Positions 16,817 through 24,195 of a stretch of DNA of 64,000 nt are shown here, piece by piece. The notes beneath the pieces were generated by a model. That model saw only the letters and a program-made list of their open reading frames with translations, was not told the DNA's origin and made no database searches. Positions within the stretch are counted from its first letter, which is position 1. Each line of letters opens with the position of its first letter. The translations under genes were made by a program, and so were the position numbers. Source of the DNA: DATCHW01 sp036508135 (GTDB taxonomy: Bacteria > Bacteroidota > Ignavibacteria > Tepidaquicellales > Tepidaquicellaceae); assembly GCA_036508135.1 (NCBI GenBank), contig DATCHW010000071.1:1-64000 (forward strand). Direction: 5' to 3'.

Positions 16817-17074
16817 GTTTATACTTTCAGATTTATCATAGTACAGGTCAAAGCTACCGAGAGTTCGAATCTCTCCCCTTCCGAAGCATTATTCTTGAAA
16901 ATTTAAGAACTCACTTAATATACTGTTCACATTTTTTGAATTCTTTTATTAATTATTATTTAAATATTCTAAGTAGTGTTTAAAACAAATCCTGAGCTAA
17001 TTTTTTATAAATTTCTATCCTTTTAATTTTAGTTATAAAAGAATAAATTCCTGTAGAATAACCTTAATTAAATT

Positions 17075-18283
17075 ATGAGTTCTGAAATTTATTTAGAGCG
17101 GCTGAAAAAGGACCGGAATTATATAATTGCATTCGAAATATTACAAAGTATTATTGCGGGACTATGCCCGGATATAAAATCTTTACAGCGATTGTTCGGA
17201 GTAGAATTTTGCTCTCAGATAAGGGATATTATTAAGAGTTTTTTAGAGTCAACTCCAAAACAACATTTGATTCCAAGACAACATATTAAAAATCCTGCGA
17301 CAGAGATTTATGATGCACGTGATAAAGTTGAGTCAAATAAAATTTACCAGCGTATCCATTCAGCGTTATTGAAAAATATTTTACCTGATATTGACGACCT
17401 TAAATATTTTTATGGAAATTTTGCACCCGTTGTCTATCACGTTTTTGAGCTTTATATCGAAAATGGTTTAATAAGGAAATGTGAGTTGTCCGCAGCAACT
17501 CATCTGCACCGTGTAGGGGCAGTTGTTTTCGAGATGGGTATGAATAATGAAGGGAGTTTTAAATATAGTACAATTGCAGTAATGCATGACTCAATTGAAG
17601 ACCTCCTGAATCTTGCAAAAGACGGGAATGGTAATAGTATCGGAATTTTAAATTATAAAAATTTTCTTGACGAATTTCTTCCCCCTGAAATACAATCTTC
17701 TGTAAAAATATTGACCAACCATTATGATTTAATTCTTCAATTTGTAGTTTCAAAGTTAAAAGCCGAAGATAAAGCTCTTACAATAAAAAACATTCATTCC
17801 GCTTTAATTTTTTTAATTGATCAAAATCTTGATGAAATGAATATTTATATTAAGAGAACAAAAGATTTAATCTCGAACACTGAATTCAATGCTGAAGAAG
17901 AAATTTTTCCGGCAACGAAATGGGCTTGCTATAAAACGCTTTATTTGGATAATATTGCGTTTTCTTCAAAGAAAGCTGATGATTACAGATTGTTTGAGAT
18001 CAAGGGCGTAGATCTTTCCGATAATTCTCATGGAAAAGATGCATTATCAGTCGATGCTAAAATCAGAAATATTATCAAAAATACTCTCTGGGGGACCAAA
18101 GGTTATGCTTTACATTCGAGCTGGATTCCACTTAACAGACATATTGAGGAAATACTTGAAGATTCACTCTTTGCGGCAGAGTACATAATTTTAAAAGACC
18201 TTCTGGAAAAACAATCGTGTCTTGATTTTGTAATGTCTGCATTAATAAAATTCAAGAAACTGGAAGCAATATTTTATGTTTGA
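17075..18283 (+). CDS. HD-domain protein resembling RelA/SpoT-type hydrolases
   Basis: A 402-residue soluble protein without signal or membrane segments. The pattern H-L-H-R (143-146), about 25 residues, then M-H-D-S-I-E-D (170-176) and V-D-L-S-D-N (312-317) matches the metal-binding H...HD...D order of HD phosphohydrolases. The H-D-x-x-E-D form is the version seen in RelA/SpoT and MESH1 ppGpp hydrolases. No synthetase, TGS or ACT domain follows. It stands alone after the tRNA-Ser repeats. Substrate unknown; a nucleotide pyrophosphohydrolase is a reasonable guess. The HD call is by eye. Confidence 0.5.
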   Translation: MSSEIYLERLKKDRNYIIAFEILQSIIAGLCPDIKSLQRLFGVEFCSQIRDIIKSFLESTPKQHLIPRQHIKNPATEIYDARDKVESNKIYQRIHSALLKNILPDIDDLKYFYGNFAPVVYHVFELYIENGLIRKCELSAATHLHRVGAVVFEMGMNNEGSFKYSTIAVMHDSIEDLLNLAKDGNGNSIGILNYKNFLDEFLPPEIQSSVKILTNHYDLILQFVVSKLKAEDKALTIKNIHSALIFLIDQNLDEMNIYIKRTKDLISNTEFNAEEEIFPATKWACYKTLYLDNIAFSSKKADDYRLFEIKGVDLSDNSHGKDALSVDAKIRNIIKNTLWGTKGYALHSSWIPLNRHIEEILEDSLFAAEYIILKDLLEKQSCLDFVMSALIKFKKLEAIFYV

Positions 18284-18310
18284 ATATTTCAGATGAGTTT
18301 ATATAAAAAA

Positions 18311-18329
18311 AGAGGCTCAGAGAGCCTCT
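18311..18329. terminator. G+C-rich hairpin after the HD-domain gene
   Basis: A perfect 8-bp stem AGAGGCTC/GAGCCTCT with loop AGA, preceded by seven A on the plus strand, so its minus-strand reading ends in a T tract. It lies 27 bases after the HD gene and just before a strong ribosome-binding site; it could be a terminator or a 5' leader structure. Confidence 0.5.
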
Positions 18330-18349
18330 TAACTATGAAAGGAGAACAT

Positions 18350-18472
18350 ATGAAAAAGAATAATTTTTCTTCATTAACCGGTTTATACCGGCATTTTTAT
18401 TTTGTGCAATTAACATGCCATAATAAAGCGTATTTTTCCATTTTAAATAACGTGTATTTTTCTGAATTGTAG
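18350..18472 (+). CDS. Possible 40-residue small ORF with a strong ribosome-binding site
   Basis: AAAGGAG ends 6 bases before ATG 18350, one of the best Shine-Dalgarno matches in the window. The frame encodes 40 residues (start M-K-K-N-N-F) and ends at TAG 18470. An in-frame ATG at 18335 is less likely. The peptide has no recognised domain and is not clearly membrane-targeted. The remaining 180 bases up to 18651 are plain A+T-rich sequence with no other feature that I can see. The ribosome site is the main support. Confidence 0.3.
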   Translation: MKKNNFSSLTGLYRHFYFVQLTCHNKAYFSILNNVYFSEL

Positions 18473-18651
18473 AAATATTCCTCATAAATTATAATTTTCA
18501 CTTCAAATTTCCCCATTAATAATATAATTATTTATCAGTTCGGAATATTAATAAATATATCTGAAAAGTCAATAAAAGTATTTTTTAATATGGATTTCAT
18601 AAGAAAATTAATTTTAATAATTTTGGATACAATTTATACAATAAATATATC

Positions 18652-20355
18652 ATGGCTAAAAAATTACTCATAAGAGACTTAACGCTGAGGGATGGTCAGC
18701 AATCACAATTCGCAACAAGAATGACTCAAAAGCAAATAGACAGAGTACTTCCGTTTTATAAAGATGCTAAATTTTATGCTGCTGAAGTATGGGGCGGTGC
18801 AGTTCCTGATTCCATTATGAGATTCCTAAATGAAGATCCATGGGAAAGACTTGAAAAGATAAAAAATGGATTCGGCTGCAGTACTAAACTTACTGCTCTA
18901 TCAAGAGGTAGAAATTTATTCGGGTACAACCCTTATCCGGATGATGTGATCGAGGGATTTAACAGACTTGCAATACGTTCAGGCATAGATATAATGAGAA
19001 TATTCGATGCCCTGAACGACATAAATAATATGAAATCAACAATAAAATTTGTTAAACAAAATGGCGGAATTGCGGACTGTGCGGTATGTTATACTGTGGA
19101 TCCAAATTTCACATATTTAGATAAAGTGAAAGGGTTTTTGAAAGGTAAGAAAATTCCAAAAAAGATTTTCACTGTTGATTATTTCGTGAAGAAAGCTAAG
19201 GAACTAGAAAAATTAGGTGCTGATATAATATCTATCAAGGATATGGCGGGACTGATTCCTCCTCAGGTTTCGGGTGATCTAATTAAGCGCCTTAAGAAAG
19301 AGGTAAAAGTACCGGTAGACCTTCACACACATTGCACCCCCGGTTATGGTTTAGCAGCTGTCTTAAAAGCTATTATTAGCGGTGTAGATATAGTTGATAC
19401 TGTCATTCTGAATTTTGCAGGAGGTCCTGCGGCACCTTCATTTGAATTAGTTCAATTATTCTGTAATAAACTTAATATTGATACCGGTGTAAATCTTGAT
19501 GCTGTAGTAAAAATTAATAAGGAATTGAAATTCATAAGAGAAGAACTTGCACAATACGATGAATATAAAATGTTTCCGATTGATTTTGACATAACTAAGG
19601 ATAAATTACCTCCCGAGATTGATAAACTTTTCAATAAATCCATAAAATTAGCAAAAGCTGATAAAGATAATGAGTTGATAGAAGCTACACAGCAAATTGA
19701 AAAGTATTTCAATTTCCCGGATCCCGATTCAATAGTTCAAACTGCCCAGATTCCGGGGGGAATGTACACAAATATGATGTCGCAATTAAAACAAGCAGGA
19801 TTGCAGGATTTATTGAACAGTGTGCTGGCAATTGTTCCTAAGGTCAGATTGGATGCCGGTTTACCTCCTCTTGTTACTCCTACGAGTCAGATAGTAGGTG
19901 TGCAAGCTGTGTATTGCATAATTGATGAGAATAAAGGAAAACCTTTTTATGATAACACTTCTACACAATTCGTTAATCTTGTAAAAGGGGTTTATGGGAA
20001 AACACCATTCCCTGTGGATCCTGAATTCAGACTTAAAATTGCCGGTGTAAAAAAAGAAATGCCTTATGACACTAAGCAATATAAAAAGCAGGATAATCCG
20101 AAGTTAAAAGAATTTGAGGATGTAAAACTTGCAATAAATGAAAAAGAGCAATTGTTACTTGAACTCTTTCCTGCAGTAGCATCCGGATTCCTGAAACGGA
20201 AAAGAGAAATTGAGTATAAGCGAATGCTTGCAGAAATAACTGCTACTGAAGAGGCGGACAACAAAAGGATTGCAGAAGAAGCAGAGAAATATAACAAGCT
20301 ATCAGAAAAAGAAAAAGAAGATATACTTTTAGAAGGTTTATATCATAATTGGTAA
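18652..20355 (+). CDS. Biotin-dependent carboxyltransferase, 5S / oxaloacetate decarboxylase alpha type
   Basis: A 567-residue TIM-barrel carboxyltransferase that moves a carboxyl group between biotin and pyruvate/oxaloacetate. It shows R-D-x-T-L-R-D-G-Q-Q-S near 8-18, the catalytic lysine in S-I-K-D-M-A-G near 196-202, metal-binding D-L-H-T-H near 224-228, and a post-barrel domain to about 480. Unlike OadA or PycB it has no fused biotinyl domain; the C-terminus is a charged helix. The biotin carrier is encoded 1.9 kb downstream, which fits the 5S subunit of transcarboxylase. PycB-type pyruvate carboxylase is the alternative, but no biotin carboxylase gene is nearby. Confidence 0.85.
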   Translation: MAKKLLIRDLTLRDGQQSQFATRMTQKQIDRVLPFYKDAKFYAAEVWGGAVPDSIMRFLNEDPWERLEKIKNGFGCSTKLTALSRGRNLFGYNPYPDDVIEGFNRLAIRSGIDIMRIFDALNDINNMKSTIKFVKQNGGIADCAVCYTVDPNFTYLDKVKGFLKGKKIPKKIFTVDYFVKKAKELEKLGADIISIKDMAGLIPPQVSGDLIKRLKKEVKVPVDLHTHCTPGYGLAAVLKAIISGVDIVDTVILNFAGGPAAPSFELVQLFCNKLNIDTGVNLDAVVKINKELKFIREELAQYDEYKMFPIDFDITKDKLPPEIDKLFNKSIKLAKADKDNELIEATQQIEKYFNFPDPDSIVQTAQIPGGMYTNMMSQLKQAGLQDLLNSVLAIVPKVRLDAGLPPLVTPTSQIVGVQAVYCIIDENKGKPFYDNTSTQFVNLVKGVYGKTPFPVDPEFRLKIAGVKKEMPYDTKQYKKQDNPKLKEFEDVKLAINEKEQLLLELFPAVASGFLKRKREIEYKRMLAEITATEEADNKRIAEEAEKYNKLSEKEKEDILLEGLYHNW

Positions 20356-20396
20356 AATAAAATTTAAATTATATGTGTTAGGAGAAAAATAAAAAT

Positions 20397-21956
20397 ATGT
20401 CTATACAAGATAAATTATTGGAATTAACCGAACTTCGTAATCAGGCAATGCTTGGCGGCGGTGAAACAAGAATAAAAAAACAGCATCGAAAAGGTAAATA
20501 TACTGCAAGAGAGAGAATCGATTTACTGTTAGATGAAGGCAGTTTTGAAGAATTTGATATGTTCGTTTCCCATAGATGTATTGACTTTGGCTTAGAAAAA
20601 GAAACATATCTGTCAGACGGTGTAGTAACGGGTTATGGCACAATAGACGGAAGGCTCGTATATGTATTTTCTCAGGATTTTACTGTACTTGGTGGTTCTT
20701 TATCGGAAATGTTTGCCCAAAAAATTTGTAAAGTAATGGATAAAGCTATGGCGGTTGGTGCTCCCTTAATCGGTATAAATGACAGCGGAGGGGCAAGAAT
20801 TCAGGAAGGTGTGAAAAGCTTAGGCGGCTATGCAGATATATTCCAGAGAAATATTTTAGCTTCCGGAGTCATTCCACAGATTTCAGCGGTATTTGGTCCT
20901 TGCGCCGGGGGCGCAGTTTACTCCCCTGCTCTCACAGATTTTACTTTGATGACCAAGAATACAGGATATATGTTTGTTACAGGACCAAAAGTTGTAAAGA
21001 CGGTAACCGGTGAAGTAGTAACAGATGAAGAGCTTGGAGGAGCTTTTGTTCACAGTTCCAAATCGGGAGTGGTTCATTTTGTTGCTGATGACGAAGAAGA
21101 AGGTATAATGATGATTAGAAAACTATTGAGTTATTTACCGCAAAATAATTTAGAAGACCCTCCGATTTATAGTTGCGATGATCCTATTGATAGGCTCGAA
21201 GAATCTCTGAATGAAATTATTCCCGATAATCCAAACAAACCATACGATATTGTTGATGTTATCGATGCAATTGTTGATAAAGGAGAATTTCTTGAAGTCC
21301 AGGAAAACTATGCACAGAATATCGTGATCGGATTTGCAAAAATGAACGGTATTCCGGTAGGAATAGTTGCAAATCAGCCGAATTATCTCGCAGGTGTTCT
21401 TGATATAAAATCCTCAAGGAAAGCAGCAAGATTTGTCCGGTTCTGTGATGCTTTTAATGTTCCTATTCTTACATTAGTAGATGTACCCGGTTTTTTGCCC
21501 GGTACAGCACAGGAATATGGCGGTATTATTATTCACGGTGCTAAATTGCTCTTTGCTTATGGAGAAGCAACGGTCCCTAAAATTACTATCATCTTAAGAA
21601 AAGCTTATGGAGGCGCTTACGACGTTATGGGATCAAAACATTTAAGAGGTGATATAAACTATGCCTGGCCTACTGCAGAAATTGCTGTAATGGGACCAAG
21701 AGGAGCCGTTGAGGTTTTACATTTTACCGAAATATCCAAGATTGAAGATGCTGCTGCAAAAGCGAAATTTATTGCAGAAAAAGAGGCTGATTACAGACAA
21801 AAATTTGCGACACCATACGTGGCTGCAAAATACGGTTATATTGATGACGTAATTGAGCCAAGAAATACAAGATTCAGAGTTATACGGGCTCTACAATCTT
21901 TAGCAACTAAAAAAGTCACAAATCCACCTAAGAAACATTCAAATATACCATTATAA
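20397..21956 (+). CDS. Acyl-CoA carboxyltransferase (12S / MmdA / PccB type)
   Basis: A 519-residue crotonase-fold carboxyltransferase that exchanges CO2 between biotin and (methyl)malonyl-/propionyl-CoA. The first half has R-E-R-I-D-L-L-L-D, S-G-G-A-R-I-Q-E-G and G-P-C-A-G-G-A. The second half has P-G-F-L-P-G-T-A-Q-E, K-A-Y-G-G-A-Y and W-P-x-A-E-I-A-V-M-G. These are hallmarks of the propionyl-CoA carboxylase beta / methylmalonyl-CoA decarboxylase alpha group. AGGAG precedes the ATG by 12 bases. It lies between the 5S-like gene and the small linker and BCCP genes; together they suggest methylmalonyl-CoA:pyruvate transcarboxylase. Confidence 0.92.
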   Translation: MSIQDKLLELTELRNQAMLGGGETRIKKQHRKGKYTARERIDLLLDEGSFEEFDMFVSHRCIDFGLEKETYLSDGVVTGYGTIDGRLVYVFSQDFTVLGGSLSEMFAQKICKVMDKAMAVGAPLIGINDSGGARIQEGVKSLGGYADIFQRNILASGVIPQISAVFGPCAGGAVYSPALTDFTLMTKNTGYMFVTGPKVVKTVTGEVVTDEELGGAFVHSSKSGVVHFVADDEEEGIMMIRKLLSYLPQNNLEDPPIYSCDDPIDRLEESLNEIIPDNPNKPYDIVDVIDAIVDKGEFLEVQENYAQNIVIGFAKMNGIPVGIVANQPNYLAGVLDIKSSRKAARFVRFCDAFNVPILTLVDVPGFLPGTAQEYGGIIIHGAKLLFAYGEATVPKITIILRKAYGGAYDVMGSKHLRGDINYAWPTAEIAVMGPRGAVEVLHFTEISKIEDAAAKAKFIAEKEADYRQKFATPYVAAKYGYIDDVIEPRNTRFRVIRALQSLATKKVTNPPKKHSNIPL

Positions 21957-21957
21957 T

Positions 21958-22206
21958 ATGAGTTTACTAAAATCTATATTTCAGAAAAACGAAAAAGAAG
22001 AGGTAACTGAAAATACCGGAACAACTCAGGAAAATACTGAAAGTATTCCGGAAGAAATTACTGCGGCGATATCCGCAGCAATTTTTCTCTACAAACAGGA
22101 AGTTCATGATTATGAGAATACAGTTCTGACTATAAAAAGAATCGATAGAATTTATTCTCCATGGAGTTCTAAAATTTATGGCATAACAAAAAATCCAAGA
22201 AATTAA
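21958..22206 (+). CDS. Small carboxylase linker protein, OadG/MmdD C-terminal-like
   Basis: An 82-residue protein starting 1 base after the carboxyltransferase gene. The first half is Glu/Thr-rich and disordered. The second half has E-E-I-T-A-A-I-S-A-A-I, then R-I-D-R-I-Y-S-P-W and a basic end, the same order as the C-terminal tails of OadG or methylmalonyl-CoA decarboxylase delta subunits. No transmembrane helix is present, unlike OadG. It probably joins carrier and carboxyltransferase subunits. The assignment relies on pattern and position. Confidence 0.6.
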   Translation: MSLLKSIFQKNEKEEVTENTGTTQENTESIPEEITAAISAAIFLYKQEVHDYENTVLTIKRIDRIYSPWSSKIYGITKNPRN

Positions 22207-22218
22207 TTAAAAAAGAAG

Positions 22219-22659
22219 ATGAAACAATTTACATTCAGTATAAATAATAATAAATACGACGTTAACATTTTAAGTTATGAAGGTAATCTCGCTGAAGTAG
22301 AAGTTAACGGAACAAAATTTGAGGTAAATGTGAACAAGCAAGCAGGACAGGTGAAAACACCTCAGTTAGTAAGAGCAAAAAGTGCACCCTCAACCGAGTC
22401 AGATAAATCGATCGTAAGAACAAGCAGTCCAACTGAGAAGAAAGGCGCAGGTTTAATAAAAGCTCCCCTGCCGGGAACAATAATAACAGTTTTTGTTAAA
22501 GTTGGAGATACTGTAAACATTGGAAGCAAACTATTGCTCTGGGAAGCAATGAAAATGGAAAATAAACTTAATGCTGATAAAGAAGGCGTAATTAAAAAAG
22601 TCAATGTCAAACCCGGAGATGCAATTCTTGAAGGTGATGTTCTTATAGAAATCGAATAA
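22219..22659 (+). CDS. Biotin carboxyl carrier protein (1.3S type)
   Basis: A 146-residue biotin carrier. The C-terminal ~75 residues form the biotinyl domain, with K-A-P-L-P-G-T-I near 93, E-A-M-K-M-E-N (biotinylated lysine near 115) and the closing G-D-V-L-I-E-I. The N-terminal ~50 residues form a small beta domain, followed by a Ser/Thr/Pro/Lys linker. It completes the four-gene cluster and would carry CO2 between the two carboxyltransferases. AAAGAAG before the ATG is a weak ribosome site. Confidence 0.92.
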   Translation: MKQFTFSINNNKYDVNILSYEGNLAEVEVNGTKFEVNVNKQAGQVKTPQLVRAKSAPSTESDKSIVRTSSPTEKKGAGLIKAPLPGTIITVFVKVGDTVNIGSKLLLWEAMKMENKLNADKEGVIKKVNVKPGDAILEGDVLIEIE

Positions 22660-22670
22660 TATTTCTCAAA

Positions 22671-22698
22671 CTATCCCCCTTTTTCTTCGGGGGGATAG
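22671..22698 (+). terminator. Hairpin at the end of the transcarboxylase cluster
   Basis: A strong stem CTATCCCCC ... GGGGGATAG with a pyrimidine loop lies 10 bases after the BCCP stop. The following sequence has no clear T tract, so it may act as a 3' stabilising hairpin rather than a classic terminator. Confidence 0.5.
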
Positions 22699-22769
22699 CT
22701 CACACATTAAATTTCCTTAAACTTCAATTACATAGTTTTTCATCTATTATTTTTTTAATTTTGCAAAAT

Positions 22770-22851
22770 GCGTGATTGGCGGAACTGGCAGACGCGCTAG
22801 ACTTAGGATCTAGTGGGGAAACCCGTGGGGGTTCGAGTCCCTTATCACGCA
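22770..22851 (+). tRNA. tRNA-Leu (TAG)
   Basis: A class II tRNA with acceptor GCGTGAT/ATCACGC, anticodon stem CTAGA/TCTAG and loop CTTAGGA (anticodon TAG). The long variable arm is TGGGGAAACCCG, and the T stem with loop TTCGAGT follows. The discriminator is A; CCA is not encoded. clpX starts 20 bases downstream. Confidence 0.96.
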
Positions 22852-22870
22852 CTAATTTAAATATTGTTAA

Positions 22871-24154
22871 ATGCCTGAAAAAACAAAAACGAAAACCATT
22901 CAGCCAAGGTGTTCATTCTGCGGAAGAACAGCTGATAAAGTTACAAATATGATTAAAGGTCCGGTTGACCAGAATGGTAAAGCTGTATTCATTTGTGAAA
23001 TTTGCGTTGGTAATGCAACTCAAATAATAAAAATGAATTCATTCAGGTCAATTGATAAAGCTGTTGATAAACTGCGGACAAATATGACACCCCCTTCCAT
23101 TAAAAAATTCCTTGATGATTATGTGATTGGTCAGGAAAGGGCAAAAAAATCTTTATCTGTAGCAGTATATAACCATTATAAACGAATTGATTCAATTGAT
23201 TCCAATTATTTTGATGATGTAGAAATCGAAAAAAGCAATATTCTCTTAATCGGTCCTACCGGGACGGGTAAAACATTTCTGGCTCAGACCCTTGCCCGCC
23301 TTCTGAATGTTCCATTTGCAATTGCAGATGCAACAACATTAACGGAAGCAGGTTATGTAGGTGATGATGTTGAAACGATTCTTGTTCACCTTTTGCAAAG
23401 TGCAAATTATGATTTGGATAAAGCTGAGAGAGGAATTATTTATCTTGATGAAATTGACAAAATCTCCAGAAAAAGTGATAACACTTCTATTACACGCGAT
23501 GTATCAGGCGAAGGTGTTCAGCAGGCGCTTCTGAAAATACTTGAAGGTACTATCGCAGGTGTTCCTCCAAAAGGCGGCAGGAAGCATCCTGAGCAATCTT
23601 TGATAAACGTTAACACAAAGAATATTCTCTTCATTTGCGGTGGAGCGTTTGACGGACTCGAAAAGATAATTGAAAAAAGAGTTGCAAGAAGTTCTATGGG
23701 ATTCGGTGCAGAAGTTTTTTCGAAAAAAGATATTAAAAGAGATGAAATTCTTGCTCAGGCAGAACCGGACGATTTGATAAAATTCGGTTTAATTCCTGAA
23801 CTCGTCGGCAGATTACATGTAATTACAACCCTGGATGCTCTGGATAGCAAAGCTCTTCAAACTATACTCACGGAACCAAAAAATGCAATTATAAAACAAT
23901 ATAAAAAACTTTTCCGTATGGAGGGTGTTGAATTGGAATTTGAGGAAGATGCACTTGAGAGTATTTCTCAAATCGCAATGAAGCGGGATACGGGAGCAAG
24001 AGCACTGAGGGCAATTCTTGAAAATGTAATGCTCGATATTATGTACAAACTTCCCTCCAAGGAAGGAATTACAAATTGCATAATTACCAAGGATGTGATA
24101 ATCAATAAAAAAGAACCCATCTATATGAATAGTAATAAAAAGATTTTCGCATAA
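22871..24154 (+). CDS. clpX: ATP-dependent protease ATPase subunit ClpX
   Basis: ClpX unfolds tagged proteins and feeds them to ClpP. The 427-residue protein has the N-terminal zinc-binding domain (Cys14, Cys17, Cys42, Cys45) and Walker A G-P-T-G-T-G-K-T at 128-135. Walker B (Y-L-D-E-I-D-K) lies near 195, and the ClpX-specific R-K-H-P near 237 and sensor-2 G-A-R-A-L-R near 376 follow. ATG start, 20 bases after tRNA-Leu. clpP and tig are not adjacent, unlike the common tig-clpP-clpX order. Confidence 0.96.
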   Translation: MPEKTKTKTIQPRCSFCGRTADKVTNMIKGPVDQNGKAVFICEICVGNATQIIKMNSFRSIDKAVDKLRTNMTPPSIKKFLDDYVIGQERAKKSLSVAVYNHYKRIDSIDSNYFDDVEIEKSNILLIGPTGTGKTFLAQTLARLLNVPFAIADATTLTEAGYVGDDVETILVHLLQSANYDLDKAERGIIYLDEIDKISRKSDNTSITRDVSGEGVQQALLKILEGTIAGVPPKGGRKHPEQSLINVNTKNILFICGGAFDGLEKIIEKRVARSSMGFGAEVFSKKDIKRDEILAQAEPDDLIKFGLIPELVGRLHVITTLDALDSKALQTILTEPKNAIIKQYKKLFRMEGVELEFEEDALESISQIAMKRDTGARALRAILENVMLDIMYKLPSKEGITNCIITKDVIINKKEPIYMNSNKKIFA

Positions 24155-24195
24155 TTGTTAATCCCCTGTTTGATTTTTAATTTTTAATATTCATT

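Larger units (their letters stand above)
16632..16883 (+). repeat. Tandem repeat of the tRNA-Ser 3' end plus terminator (111-112 bp period)
   Basis: The segment that begins in the tRNA-Ser variable arm (TACCGAGAG at 16632) recurs at 16743 and 16855. Each copy holds the T arm and acceptor 3' strand. The first two are followed by a hairpin with a T tract; the third ends at 16883 after the acceptor strand. Copies differ by a few bases only. Copies two and three lack the D and anticodon arms, so they are not functional tRNAs. Confidence 0.9.

Noticed and set aside
16743..16883. Additional tRNA genes after tRNA-Ser
   Set aside because: The two repeats contain only the T arm and acceptor 3' strand; D and anticodon arms are missing.
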